Origin: an uncultured Sphingomonas sp.
GTDB taxonomy: Bacteria > Pseudomonadota > Alphaproteobacteria > Sphingomonadales > Sphingomonadaceae
Assembly: GCF_913776855.1 (NCBI RefSeq)
Contig: NZ_CAJYQD010000014.1
Coordinates: 1 to 64,000, forward strand
DNA length: 64,000 bases
Direction: 5' to 3'
Part shown: positions 27,028 through 36,362 of the stretch, in pieces
How the letters are laid out: every line of letters starts with the position of its first letter
Position numbering within the stretch: the first letter of the stretch is position 1
The notes under the pieces: model-generated
Database searches by the model: none
Seen by the model: the letters and a program-made list of their open reading frames with translations, nothing else
Told to the model about the DNA's origin: nothing
Program-made: the position numbers and the translations under genes

Positions 27028-29592
27028 TTAGAAACGGTAGCGGATCGAGCCCGTCACGGTCCGGCCATAGAGCGCGGTGTTGTTGAACACGGCACTGGTC
27101 GACGACAGGATCGGGTTCAGGCTGCCACCGCCGCGGAAGCCGAGCTTGTCGAACAGGTTGTTGACGTTCAGGCCCAGTTCGATGCGATCGACCGGCCGCA
27201 CGGTCACGAACCCGTTGACGAAGGTCGAACCCTTGATCGTGTAGAGGTTGAAGTCGTCCGACGGCGTCGAGGTCTGTCCGTTCACGCTGACGCCGAACGC
27301 GGCCACGCCTGCGTCATAGGACGGTGAGATGACGTACAGGAACTCGGGCAGCCCGCCCGGACGATTGCCGACCAGGGCCGGGGTGACGCTGCTGACGATC
27401 TTCGAATTCGAATAGGTCGCATCGGCGGCAAGGTGGAAGTTGCCGTAGTTCACCCGGCTAGAAAATTCGACGCCGAACGAACGATAGCCGTTCGAGATGT
27501 TGGGGTCGTTATTCGGGGCGGGGTTGTTGATGCGGGTGAAGTCGTAGTTGTTCTCGGTCAGCGTCGAGCGGAAGCCGGTGATTTCGACGGTGTACGACGC
27601 CTCGCCGGCGAAGCTGCCGCGCTGCTTCAGACCGATTTCCTGCTGGTTGAGGAAGTTGACCGAGGTCGACTGCCCCTGCGCATTGAGCGACCCGTCGGCG
27701 TTGAAGTTACCCGACAGGACGCGCCGGTCGGCGTTGAAGCGGCCGCCGCGGCTGACGCGGGCGAACGCGCTGGTGTTGCCGCTGAACGCATAGAGCGCAC
27801 CGACCGACCAGCTGACATAGCTGTCGCTATAGTCGATATTCTCGGCCGTCGAGCTGAGTGCCAGCGACGGGATCAGCGCCGATCCGAGCGCGTCGCCGAC
27901 GCGGGTGGTCGGGCCGGTCACGCCGCCGCGCGCCGTGCCCTTGCCGCTGACATTGTCGTAGCGCACCGAGGCATCGAGGTTCAGCCCGCCGGTTTCGTAC
28001 CCGACCTGCAGGAACGGCGCGACATCGGTGTAGCTCAGGTCGACGCGCCGCGCACAGCAGCTGCCCCAATTGTCGTTGAACCCCGCCTGGCCCGCCGCCG
28101 TCAGCTGCGTCCCCGTCGTCGAGAACAGGTCGAGCGGCGCGGCATTCTCACCGTTCAGTTCGGCGAAGTTGCGGTTGACGTGCCAGTCCTGTTCGATGTT
28201 CTGCTTCATCACGAACACGCCGGTCGAGAACGTCGCCTTGCCACCGCCGACGTCGAACTTGCCGTTCAACGCCAGGTTGTTGGCGAAGTTGTTCATGTTC
28301 TTCATCAACGTGTTGATGTTCGGGTTATTGTTCACATAGGCGCCGGTATAGAGCTGCCCCTGGTTCGGACCCGTCGCATAGCGGATCGCGCCGACGACCT
28401 GGCCGTTGACGCACGATCCGACGACTCCATTCGCACCCGGCGAACCTGCCGCGCACGACACGCCCGCGACCGTGTTCACCCGGTTGGCGACGTTGATGAA
28501 CTGGGTCGTGAAGTTGCCGCTGATCCACTGATAGCGCAGCACGTTGTCGAGCGTCAGATTGTCGGTCAGGTCGTAATGGAACTGGGCGCCCAGACCGGTG
28601 ACGCGCGGGTGGATGCCCTGCACCTCGGCGCTCTTCAGCCCGCCGCCGTCATAGTCGAGATACTGGAAGCGGCGGTTGTAGATCGAATAGGACGAACCGT
28701 CGCGACCATCGAAGGTCGGCAGCGGCGAGAAGCCGGTGACCTTGTTCCCATCCAGCGTCGCGATCGACGGGGTGGTGGTGTTGGTCGGCGCCTGTTCGTC
28801 CAGCCGCTTGAAATACAGGCGGACGAAGCCGCGACCATCGGGCAGGTCCTTGGTGATGTTCGCCTTGATCTGATAGCCGCGCAGGATGTTGAAGCGTTCG
28901 TTGGTCAGGCCGCCACCGTTGCGGGCATAGCCGCCGACATGGAAGCGCAGCGTATCGTCGATCGGCGCGCCATAGTCGAAATCGACGCGATGTTCGCGAA
29001 AGCCGATGCCGTTCGAATAGGCGACCTGGCCGCCGGCCTTGTCACCGGTCTTGCTCAGATAGTTGATGACCGCGCCCGGCGCCTGGCTGGAGAAGGTCGA
29101 AGCCGAACCGCCGCGCACCGCTTCGACGCGCTGGACGTTCTGGTCGAAACGCAGCCAGTAATCGTTGTTGCCGAAATTGATGTCGCCGAACAACACGGTC
29201 GGCAGGCCGTCTTCCTGCAACGCGACATATTCCGAACCACCGGTCGACACCGGGATGCCGCGCACGCCGATATTGGCGTTACCGCCTGGACCGGCGGTGT
29301 CCGACGGCTGCAGGCCAGGAATGTTGCGCAGCACTTCCGCTTCGGAGCGGGGGGTGAAATTCTGGATCGCTTCGTTGCTGATCTGGCTGACCGAGATCGA
29401 ACTGCGGAAGCGCGAGCGTTCGCCGCTGCTGGCAGTGACGACGATCTCGTCAGCGGCCTCGGCCGAGTCGGGCGTCGCACCGGGGGCGTCGGCGGTCGGC
29501 TGTGCAACGGGTGCTGCTGCCTGCGCCAGCGCGGGGGACGCGACCAACAGCGCGATCGGTGACGCGCACGCGAGCAGAACCGGCAACTTCAT
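27028..29592 (-). CDS. TonB-dependent receptor of the alpha-galactosidase locus
   Basis: This 854-residue outer-membrane receptor has a signal peptide ending near ASPALAQA, a TonB-box-like DEIVVTAS, a plug with EAEVLRNIPGLQ, NIGVRGIPV and VEAVRGGSASTFSSQAPGAVINYLSK, and a barrel ending GSIRYRF. The ATG at 29592 is fixed by AGGAGG seven bases upstream. The plug differs from the first TBDR and belongs to another carbohydrate-receptor subtype. Next to it are a halogenase and an exported GH36 enzyme, and two LacI-type operator candidates lie in its upstream region. Alpha-galactosides are a reasonable substrate guess, inferred from the neighbours only. Confidence 0.88.
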   Translation of the reverse strand: MKLPVLLACASPIALLVASPALAQAAAPVAQPTADAPGATPDSAEAADEIVVTASSGERSRFRSSISVSQISNEAIQNFTPRSEAEVLRNIPGLQPSDTAGPGGNANIGVRGIPVSTGGSEYVALQEDGLPTVLFGDINFGNNDYWLRFDQNVQRVEAVRGGSASTFSSQAPGAVINYLSKTGDKAGGQVAYSNGIGFREHRVDFDYGAPIDDTLRFHVGGYARNGGGLTNERFNILRGYQIKANITKDLPDGRGFVRLYFKRLDEQAPTNTTTPSIATLDGNKVTGFSPLPTFDGRDGSSYSIYNRRFQYLDYDGGGLKSAEVQGIHPRVTGLGAQFHYDLTDNLTLDNVLRYQWISGNFTTQFINVANRVNTVAGVSCAAGSPGANGVVGSCVNGQVVGAIRYATGPNQGQLYTGAYVNNNPNINTLMKNMNNFANNLALNGKFDVGGGKATFSTGVFVMKQNIEQDWHVNRNFAELNGENAAPLDLFSTTGTQLTAAGQAGFNDNWGSCCARRVDLSYTDVAPFLQVGYETGGLNLDASVRYDNVSGKGTARGGVTGPTTRVGDALGSALIPSLALSSTAENIDYSDSYVSWSVGALYAFSGNTSAFARVSRGGRFNADRRVLSGNFNADGSLNAQGQSTSVNFLNQQEIGLKQRGSFAGEASYTVEITGFRSTLTENNYDFTRINNPAPNNDPNISNGYRSFGVEFSSRVNYGNFHLAADATYSNSKIVSSVTPALVGNRPGGLPEFLYVISPSYDAGVAAFGVSVNGQTSTPSDDFNLYTIKGSTFVNGFVTVRPVDRIELGLNVNNLFDKLGFRGGGSLNPILSSTSAVFNNTALYGRTVTGSIRYRF

Positions 29593-29651
29593 GGCAAACC
29601 CTCCTGAATCGCTCCGCTTCGGGAGCCTGTAGTTTGCACAATACTGGTTCC

Positions 29652-29686
29652 GCAATCGTTTGCAATGCGGAATGCAAAGGTTTGCA
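29652..29686. promoter_or_regulatory. Two LacI-type operator candidates upstream of the TBDR
   Basis: GCAATCGTTTGC at 29652-29663 is a palindrome with a central CG. TGCAAAGGTTTGCA at 29673-29686 has perfect six-base arms around GG. They lie 60-94 bases upstream of the TBDR start. The first is the reverse complement of the site at 31435-31446, in front of the GH36 gene. The region is unusually AT-rich for this genome. Confidence 0.6.
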
Positions 29687-29700
29687 TAAAATTTTTGGCG

Positions 29701-31230
29701 TCAGTTTTGGGTAGCGCCAATCCGATCAAGAAAGGCCGCGTGGCCGGGCATCGAATCCGCCATGCTGCCGATCGCACCGGCAAGCCGTTCGACGAAATTG
29801 CGGCTCGTCGTCGCGCCATTTTGGGCGTCCAGCAGCGGGTCGAGCGCGACCGGCTCGTTCAGCTGGCCGATATGCACCGCGAGCCAGCTGGGTGGGCCGA
29901 ACAGGTCCATGTCGCGCGCGACAAGGCGACCACCCCGCCGGAAATGGGCGATCTTGAGCGCCAGCGTCTCCGGCACGTCCATCGCCGCGCAATCGCGCCA
30001 TAACGGCGCATCGTCGCGGCGGGTCAGCTTGTAATGGAGGATCAGGAAGTCGCGGATGCGTTCGACCTCGGTAATCGCCACGCGGTTATATTCGTCGATC
30101 AGCATCGGATCGAAATCGCGCGTCGGGAAATAAGCGAGCAGCTTGGCGATGCCGGTCTGAATCAGGTGGATGCTGGTCGATTCGAGCGGCTCCATGAACC
30201 CGCTTGCCAAGCCGATCGCGACGACGTTGCGGTTCCAGAAGCGCCGCCGCCGCCCGGTGGTAAAGCGCAGGAAGCGCGGGTCGCCCAAGGCCTCTCCGTC
30301 AAGATTGGCCAGCAAGGTCGCGGCGGCTTCATCATCGGTTAGATGGCGGCTGCAATAGACATAGCCGTTACCGGTGCGATGCTGCAGAGGGATGCGCCAT
30401 TGCCACCCGGCGGCACGCGCGGTCGAACGGGTGTAGGGTGTCAGCCCGTCGCCACCGGTGGCGCACGGAACGGCCACCGCCCGGTCGCACGGCAGCCAGT
30501 GGGTCCAGTCATCATAACCCGTGGCCAGCGCCTCTTCGATCAACAACCCGCGAAAGCCCGAACAGTCGACGAACAGGTCGGCGGCGATCTGTCGTCCATC
30601 GGACAGCGTGACGCTGGCAACGCGGCCGCTCTCACCATCCAGGCTGACCTCGCCGACCTTGCCCTCGACCCGGACGACGCCGCGCGCCTCGGCATAACGG
30701 CGCAGGAACGCGGCATAGAGGCCGGCATCGAAATGATAGGCATAGTCGAAGGTCGAGGCCACGCTGCGCGGATCGGCCATCGGCTGCGCGAACCGGCCCC
30801 GCTTCGCCGCGCCCCATGCCATCGACAGGTCGTCGAGCGGGATCTGCGACCCGGCGGCCCGCGCCGCCAGCCAGTGCTGATGCACCGCGACCATATCGAA
30901 CGGTTTGCCGAAGGTGCCGAACGGATGGAAATAGCGGTGCCCGCGCCGTGCCCAGTCGACGAATTCGATGCCGAGCTTGAAGCTGCCCTTCGTCTCGCGC
31001 AGGAACTGTGCCTCGTCGATGCCCAGCGTTTCGTTGAACAGCTTGATCGGCGGGATTGTCGCTTCCCCTACGCCGACCGTACCGATGTCGTCCGATTCGA
31101 CCAGAGTTATGGCACAGCGTTTCCCCAGCGCGTGCGACAACGCCGCCGCCGTCATCCATCCCGCCGTCCCGCCGCCGACGATTAGGATCGAACGAATTGC
31201 AGACTGCGCCCCATCCGCGCCACCCATCAT
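29701..31230 (-). CDS. Flavin-dependent (tryptophan-type) halogenase in the alpha-galactosidase locus
   Basis: This 509-residue paralogue of the halogenase at 6630-8150 has FAD-binding GGGTAGWM (residues 19-26), GVGEATIP (53-60), the catalytic Lys85 in GSFKLGIEF, the WQWRIP signature and the EPLESTSIH motif with the second catalytic Glu. All family residues known to be needed for catalysis appear to be present. It is divergent from the GH36 gene, with operator candidates between them, and lies upstream of the TBDR on the same strand. The physiological substrate is unknown; no indole or polyketide biosynthesis genes are nearby. Confidence 0.85.
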   Translation of the reverse strand: MMGGADGAQSAIRSILIVGGGTAGWMTAAALSHALGKRCAITLVESDDIGTVGVGEATIPPIKLFNETLGIDEAQFLRETKGSFKLGIEFVDWARRGHRYFHPFGTFGKPFDMVAVHQHWLAARAAGSQIPLDDLSMAWGAAKRGRFAQPMADPRSVASTFDYAYHFDAGLYAAFLRRYAEARGVVRVEGKVGEVSLDGESGRVASVTLSDGRQIAADLFVDCSGFRGLLIEEALATGYDDWTHWLPCDRAVAVPCATGGDGLTPYTRSTARAAGWQWRIPLQHRTGNGYVYCSRHLTDDEAAATLLANLDGEALGDPRFLRFTTGRRRRFWNRNVVAIGLASGFMEPLESTSIHLIQTGIAKLLAYFPTRDFDPMLIDEYNRVAITEVERIRDFLILHYKLTRRDDAPLWRDCAAMDVPETLALKIAHFRRGGRLVARDMDLFGPPSWLAVHIGQLNEPVALDPLLDAQNGATTSRNFVERLAGAIGSMADSMPGHAAFLDRIGATQN

Positions 31231-31298
31231 ACCGCATCCTCAAAAGACCGGCCGTAACCGCCGCGTGGGCTCGAGGGTAGGGACAAGCCCGTATCTCC

Positions 31299-31310
31299 GC
31301 AAACGATTGA
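31299..31310. promoter_or_regulatory. LacI-type operator candidate near the halogenase start
   Basis: GCAAACGATTGA matches the GCAANCGNTTGC pattern at 11 of 12 positions. It lies 68 bases upstream of the halogenase start, in the 245-base region divergent from the GH36 gene. Confidence 0.5.
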
Positions 31311-31434
31311 TTTGCGCTATCGGTGGCACAGTGACGCGAGCGCCGGGGACGCACAGACGGCGGTGCCTTTTGAATCCGTACAGCTTGACGAACCAGAATC
31401 CGCTTGCCCCGCTACATTTATCAGATATTTTACT

Positions 31435-31446
31435 GCAAACGATTGC
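31435..31446. promoter_or_regulatory. LacI-type operator candidate in the GH36 promoter
   Basis: GCAAACGATTGC is a full match to GCAANCGNTTGC, 29 bases upstream of the chosen ATG. A weak -35 (TTGCCC, 31404-31409) and -10 (TATTTT, 31426-31431) precede it with a 16-base spacer, so the operator would cover the transcription start, a usual position for repression. Confidence 0.55.
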
Positions 31447-31475
31447 GTTCAAGGTAATCGGCAGGAGAGATTGTG

Positions 31476-33716
31476 ATGAAGCTGCGCCGTGCATTTCTTA
31501 CCGGCCTGATCGGCATGTCCGCGTCGTCACCAGCGCTGGCAAAGGTTACTGCGCCGCAGGACGCGCGTGTCTTTCGCCTTGATGGCGGTCAGGTGACCTA
31601 TGCGCTGGGTGTCGATGACAAGGGGTATCTTCAGCCGCTTTACTGGGGGCCTTCGCTCGCCGCCGCCGATCCGCTGGTCGCGACCGATCCGGTGAAGACG
31701 GGTAATCCGGTCCTGGTCAAGGCGCCCGGCGAGCTGTCCGGTTTCGATCCTGCCGGGTCGGTCACGCCGCAGGAATATACCGGCCAGGGGGAGGGGCTGG
31801 TCAGCGATCCTGGTATCAAGACCATCTTTGCCGACGGCAATCGCGACCTTGTGCTGAAATACAAATCGCACCGCGTACAGGGCGAAACGCTGCTGGTCGA
31901 CCTGGCCGATATCCGCCGGCCGCTTACGGTCACGCTGCGCTACACGATCGATCCGGAGACAGGGGTGCTGGCGCGTTCGGCCACGGTGCGCAACGGCGAT
32001 CGCCGGGCGGTGCGGATCGATCAGATCGCATCGGCGGTATTCACCCTGCCGGTCGGGGACGATTATCAGCTGCATTACCTGACCGGTCGCCATGCGGCCG
32101 AATGGACCAAGAAGGACGTCGCGATCACGCCGGCGCTGACATTGCTGGAAAGCCGGCGCGGCTCGACAGGCCATGGCAACAACCCCTATTTCGCGATCGG
32201 CCGCCAAGGCATGACGAGCGAGGATGCCGGGCCGGTGTGGTACGGTGCGCTGGCATGGTCGGGATCGTTCCGCATCAGCGTGGGGCAGGACAATCTGGGT
32301 CGCGTGCGGATCATGGGCGGGTACAATCCCTATGACTTTTCGTGGTCGCTGAAGCCGGGCGAAACGCTGGAGACGCCGGTCTTCTACGCGGGCTATTCGG
32401 ATGGCGGCATGGGTGGCGCGTCCCGCACCTTCCACCGCTTCCAGAACGCGCATATCCTGCCCGGCGGCGAGAGCGCCAAGCCGCGCCCGGTCGTCTATAA
32501 CAGCTGGGAGGCGACCGCCTTCGACGTGACCGAGGCGGGGCAGGAGGCGCTGGCGGAAAAGGCGGCGAAGGTCGGCGTTGAACGCTTCGTGGTCGATGAC
32601 GGCTGGTTCGGCGCGCGCAACAGCGACAAGGCGGGGCTGGGCGACTGGACCGTCAACCGGACGAAATTCCCGAACGGGCTGAAGCCGCTGATCGACAAGG
32701 TGCATTCGCTCGGCATGGATTTCGGCCTGTGGGTCGAACCGGAAATGGTGAACGTCGACAGCGATCTGTATCGCGCCCATCCCGACTGGGTACTGCATTA
32801 TCCGGATCGCCCCCGGACCGAGGGCCGCAACCAGCTGGTGCTGAACCTCGCGCGGACCGACGTGCGCGACCATCTGCTGGGCGTCCTCGACAAGCTGGTT
32901 GCCGAGAACGACATCGCGTTCCTCAAATGGGATTACAACCGCAACTGGACCGAAGCCGGCTGGCCAGCGGTGCCGGTAGCGGACCAGCAGCGCGTCTATG
33001 TCGACTATGTCCGCAACCTGTATCACATCCTGTCCGAACTGCGCCGTCGTCATCCCAAGCTGGAGATCGAAGGCTGTTCGGGCGGCGGCGGTCGGGTCGA
33101 CCTGGGCATCCTCGGCTTTTCGGACGAGGTCTGGCCGTCCGACAACACCGACCCGGCCGATCGGCTGATGATCCAGGACGGCTTTACCCAGGCCTATCCG
33201 GTCTCGGTGATGATGGCATGGGTGACCGACAGCCCCAACTGGGCCAACACCCGCGCGACCTCGCTCGACTATCGCTTCCTGTCGTCGATGCAGGGTGGCC
33301 TTGGCATCGGTGCCAATCTCGACAAATGGCAGGCGGAGGATTTCGCCACCGCCGCCAAATGGGTCGCGGCCTACAAGACCATTCGCCAGACCGTGCAGCG
33401 CGGGCAGCTGTATCGTATCGACCCGCCGACCAGAGACAATGCGTCGTCGGCGACGATGTATGTCGCGCAGGACCGGCGGCAGGGCGTGATGTTCCAGATG
33501 CTGCATTCGTCGATGTGGCGCGACAACCCGGCGGCCGAACATCCGCAGGGGCTGGACCCCGCGCTCACCTATGCCGTCCGGGTCCTGGGGGGCGGCAAGC
33601 TGCCCGAGGGCGTTCCGGCCCGTGCGAGCGGCGCCTATTGGATGGAGCGCGGCTTGCGAGCGCCGCTCAAGGGGGATTTCGTCGGAACGGCGTTCGTGTT
33701 CGACGCCGTGAAGTGA
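31476..33716 (+). CDS. Exported alpha-galactosidase (GH36)
   Basis: This 746-residue GH36 enzyme removes terminal alpha-galactose from oligosaccharides. The signal peptide is MKLRRAFLTGLIGMSASSPALA, placing it in the periplasm. The nucleophile Asp486 is in LKWDYNRNWTEAG, and the acid/base Asp556 is in WPSDNTDPADR; the 70-residue separation equals that of Geobacillus AgaA (478/548). VVDDGWFGARN and LEIEGCSGGGGRVDLG are further family signatures. The ATG at 31476 is chosen over the GTG at 31473 because AGGAGA lies seven bases upstream. It is divergent from the halogenase and shares its operator type. Confidence 0.93.
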   Translation: MKLRRAFLTGLIGMSASSPALAKVTAPQDARVFRLDGGQVTYALGVDDKGYLQPLYWGPSLAAADPLVATDPVKTGNPVLVKAPGELSGFDPAGSVTPQEYTGQGEGLVSDPGIKTIFADGNRDLVLKYKSHRVQGETLLVDLADIRRPLTVTLRYTIDPETGVLARSATVRNGDRRAVRIDQIASAVFTLPVGDDYQLHYLTGRHAAEWTKKDVAITPALTLLESRRGSTGHGNNPYFAIGRQGMTSEDAGPVWYGALAWSGSFRISVGQDNLGRVRIMGGYNPYDFSWSLKPGETLETPVFYAGYSDGGMGGASRTFHRFQNAHILPGGESAKPRPVVYNSWEATAFDVTEAGQEALAEKAAKVGVERFVVDDGWFGARNSDKAGLGDWTVNRTKFPNGLKPLIDKVHSLGMDFGLWVEPEMVNVDSDLYRAHPDWVLHYPDRPRTEGRNQLVLNLARTDVRDHLLGVLDKLVAENDIAFLKWDYNRNWTEAGWPAVPVADQQRVYVDYVRNLYHILSELRRRHPKLEIEGCSGGGGRVDLGILGFSDEVWPSDNTDPADRLMIQDGFTQAYPVSVMMAWVTDSPNWANTRATSLDYRFLSSMQGGLGIGANLDKWQAEDFATAAKWVAAYKTIRQTVQRGQLYRIDPPTRDNASSATMYVAQDRRQGVMFQMLHSSMWRDNPAAEHPQGLDPALTYAVRVLGGGKLPEGVPARASGAYWMERGLRAPLKGDFVGTAFVFDAVK

Positions 33717-33725
33717 GCGAACGCT

Positions 33726-33753
33726 TCAATGGGCGGACGCGTCCGCCCATTGA
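33726..33753. terminator. Perfect 28-bp palindrome after the GH36 gene
   Basis: TCAATGGGCGGACG is followed at once by its exact reverse complement CGTCCGCCCATTGA. It starts 10 bases after the GH36 stop. A hairpin terminator is the simplest reading, but there is no T-run and no loop, so a binding site for a dimeric protein is also possible. Confidence 0.45.
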
Positions 33754-33808
33754 TCCGGTGGCGGGGCGGGTGCAAACAACGCGCAATCGTTGATGGATAG
33801 GACCCTCG

Positions 33809-35998
33809 ATGCGTCATCTTGCCCCCGCCGCCCTGCTATTGCTGCTGTCGTCGACCGTATTGGCGCAAGGGCCGATGCCCGCGGCCACGACCGGGGCACC
33901 GCTGCCCGCGGCCAATCCCTTCGCGCAGGCCAGCACCCTGCCGTTCCAGGCGCCGCCGTTCGACCGGATCAAGAGCACCGATTACAAGCCTGCGCTGCTG
34001 GCCGGGATGGCGGCGCAGCGGGCGGAGATCAACGCGATCACCCGCGCGCGCAGTGCGCCAACGTTCGAGAATACGATCGCCGCGATGGAGCGGTCCGGGC
34101 GCCTGCTCGAACGGGCGAGCATGGCGTTTTACGGCGTGGTCGGGGCGAATACTGACGATACGCTGCAAAAGACGCAGGCCGATCTGGCACCTGCCTTTGC
34201 GGCGCATCAGGATGCGATCAACCTCGATCCCGCGCTCTTCGCGCGGGTGAAGACGCTGTACGACCAGCGCCAGTCGCTGGGCCTCGATGCCGAGCAGTTG
34301 CAGGTGCTGACCCTGACCTATAAAGGGATGGTGCGGGCCGGGGCGCAGCTGTCCCCCGCCGACAAGGCGACGCTGAGCCGTTACAACAGCCAGCTGTCGA
34401 CGCTGGAAACCGCGTTCCAGCAAAAGCTGCTCGCCGCCGCGAAGGCGGGCACGCTGGTCGTTGACGACAAGGCGAAGCTCGCCGGGCTGTCGGACGGCGA
34501 GATCGCCGCTGCCGAAGCGGCCGCCAAGGATCGCGGGCTGGCCGGCAAATATGTGCTGACGCTGCAAAACACGACCCAGCAACCCGAACTGGCGACCCTG
34601 AAGGATCGCGCCACCCGCGAAGCGCTGTTCAACGCCAGCTGGACGCGCGCGGTGAAGGGCGACGCCAACGACACGCGCGCGACGATCGCCGACATCGCGC
34701 TGCTGCGCGCGCAGAAGGCGAAGCTGCTCGGTTTTGCGACCTGGGCCGATTACGTCCTGCAGGACCAGATGGCGAAGACGCCGAAGACGGCGCTGGGCTT
34801 CATGCAACAGCTGGGCACCCCGGTCGCCGCCGAACAGCGGCGCGAGGCCGCGGAATTGCAGGCGCAGATCAAGGCGACCGGTGGCAATTTCCAGCTGAAG
34901 CCGTGGGACTGGGACTTCTATTCGGAACAGGTCCGCAAGGCGAAGTACGATCTGAACCAAGACGAGCTGAAACCCTATTTCGAAGTCAACAAGGTGCTGA
35001 CCGACGGCGTGTTCTATGCCGCCAACCAGCTCTACGGCGTGACGTTCAAGCGTCGCACCGATATTCCGGTCTATCATCCCGACGTCATGGTCTATGAGGT
35101 CAACGAAGCGGACGGCACGCCCATCGGTCTGATGTATTTCGACTTCTGGAAACGCGACAACAAGAATGGCGGCGCGTGGATGTCGAACTTCGTCAACCAG
35201 TCGAAGCTGCTCGGCACGAAGCCGGTGATCTACAACGTATCCAACTTCACCAAGCCGGCGGCCGGGCAGCCCGGCCTCATCAGCTTCGACGACGTGACCA
35301 CGATGTTCCACGAATTCGGCCACGCGCTGCACGGCCTGTTCGCGAACCAGACCTATCCTAGCGTGTCGGGCACCAACGTTGCGCGCGATTTCGTCGAATT
35401 CCCGTCGCAGTTCAACGAACACTGGGCGCTCGATCCCAAGGTGTTGCCGCATTACGCGGTGAACTATCGCACCGGTCAGGTGATCCCGCAGACGCTGGTC
35501 GACAAGATCAAGCGGGCCGGGACGTTCAATTCGGGCTATTCGTTCGGCGAGGCGCTGGCCGCGGCCGAGATGGACATGAGCTGGCATTCGCTGACCGCGG
35601 CGCAGGGCAAGCAGAACCCCGACGCGTTCGAAACGCAGGCGCTCGCCGCCACCGGCCTCGATGTCGCCGACGTACCGCCGCGCTATCGCTCGACCTATTT
35701 CCTGCACATCTGGGGCAATGGCTATTCGGCGGGCTATTACGCCTATAGCTGGACCAAGATGTTGAGTTCCAATGCGTTCAACTGGTTCGAACAGCATGGT
35801 GGGATGACGCGCGCCAACGGCCAGCGCTTCCGCGACATGGTGTTGTCGAAGGGGCATACCGAGGATTACGCGCCGATGTTCCGCAACTTCAACGGTAGCG
35901 ACCCGCAGGTCGCGCCGTTGCTGAAGGATCTGGGCCTCAACGCCGATGGATCGCGGATCAACGGCGACGGCGCGGTGCAGGGCAAGACCGGAGGCTGA
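33809..35998 (+). CDS. dcp: Exported M3-family peptidyl-dipeptidase (Dcp-like)
   Basis: This 729-residue zinc metallopeptidase has a signal peptide (MRHLAPAALLLLLSSTVLAQ). The zinc motif HEFGH is at residues 501-505 (TMFHEFGHALHGLF), with the third ligand Glu in DFVEFPSQFNEHW. GYSFGEALAAAEMDMSWHS and YFLHIWGNGYSAGYYAYSW are typical of Dcp and oligopeptidase A. Export suggests that it cuts peptides in the periplasm. A partial LacI-type half-site lies just upstream (33783-33794), but a link with the galactoside genes is unproven. A good terminator follows. Confidence 0.9.
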   Translation: MRHLAPAALLLLLSSTVLAQGPMPAATTGAPLPAANPFAQASTLPFQAPPFDRIKSTDYKPALLAGMAAQRAEINAITRARSAPTFENTIAAMERSGRLLERASMAFYGVVGANTDDTLQKTQADLAPAFAAHQDAINLDPALFARVKTLYDQRQSLGLDAEQLQVLTLTYKGMVRAGAQLSPADKATLSRYNSQLSTLETAFQQKLLAAAKAGTLVVDDKAKLAGLSDGEIAAAEAAAKDRGLAGKYVLTLQNTTQQPELATLKDRATREALFNASWTRAVKGDANDTRATIADIALLRAQKAKLLGFATWADYVLQDQMAKTPKTALGFMQQLGTPVAAEQRREAAELQAQIKATGGNFQLKPWDWDFYSEQVRKAKYDLNQDELKPYFEVNKVLTDGVFYAANQLYGVTFKRRTDIPVYHPDVMVYEVNEADGTPIGLMYFDFWKRDNKNGGAWMSNFVNQSKLLGTKPVIYNVSNFTKPAAGQPGLISFDDVTTMFHEFGHALHGLFANQTYPSVSGTNVARDFVEFPSQFNEHWALDPKVLPHYAVNYRTGQVIPQTLVDKIKRAGTFNSGYSFGEALAAAEMDMSWHSLTAAQGKQNPDAFETQALAATGLDVADVPPRYRSTYFLHIWGNGYSAGYYAYSWTKMLSSNAFNWFEQHGGMTRANGQRFRDMVLSKGHTEDYAPMFRNFNGSDPQVAPLLKDLGLNADGSRINGDGAVQGKTGG

Positions 35999-36006
35999 TG
36001 GCGCGT

Positions 36007-36040
36007 GCCCGATCGTGATCGATGCGCGATCGGGCATTTT
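36007..36040 (+). terminator. Intrinsic terminator after dcp
   Basis: GCCCGATCG at 36007-36015 pairs perfectly with CGATCGGGC at 36027-36035 around an 11-base loop, followed by ATTTT. It starts nine bases after the dcp stop codon. Confidence 0.75.
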
Positions 36041-36140
36041 CCTGCTGCGAGGATACCGCCTCCTTCCCGGAACGGATTATGTCGCGAGCATGACCGGGCA
36101 AGCTCCGGCCTTCGAGGTAATCAACGCTGTATCGGGGAAG

Positions 36141-36230
<90 letters not shown>

Positions 36231-36326
36231 GCAGAGGTTTCTCGCTCTATACCGCAGGTCAGCGCGGCACGTTGGTCAGCGAGGGCGGTCGGTTAGCGCA
36301 AGGATTCGGGATGTGCAAGCGCATCC

Positions 36327-36355
36327 TTGCTGCAAACGCACATCGACCCTAGATT
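36327..36355 (+). promoter_or_regulatory. Candidate promoter for hspQ giving a leaderless transcript
   Basis: TTGCTG (36327-36332) and TAGATT (36350-36355) are 17 bases apart. Transcription starting about seven bases after the -10 would begin at or next to the hspQ ATG (36363), and no ribosome-binding site is visible before that ATG. An inverted repeat, GCAAGGAT (36298-36305) and ATCCTTGC (36323-36330), overlaps the -35 element. Confidence 0.4.
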
Positions 36356-36362
36356 ATTTTGC

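Noticed and set aside
33771..33794. A GCAANCGNTTGC operator in front of dcp
   Set aside because: Only one half (GCAATCGTT) is intact and the other half is lost, so I treat it as too weak to list as an operator.
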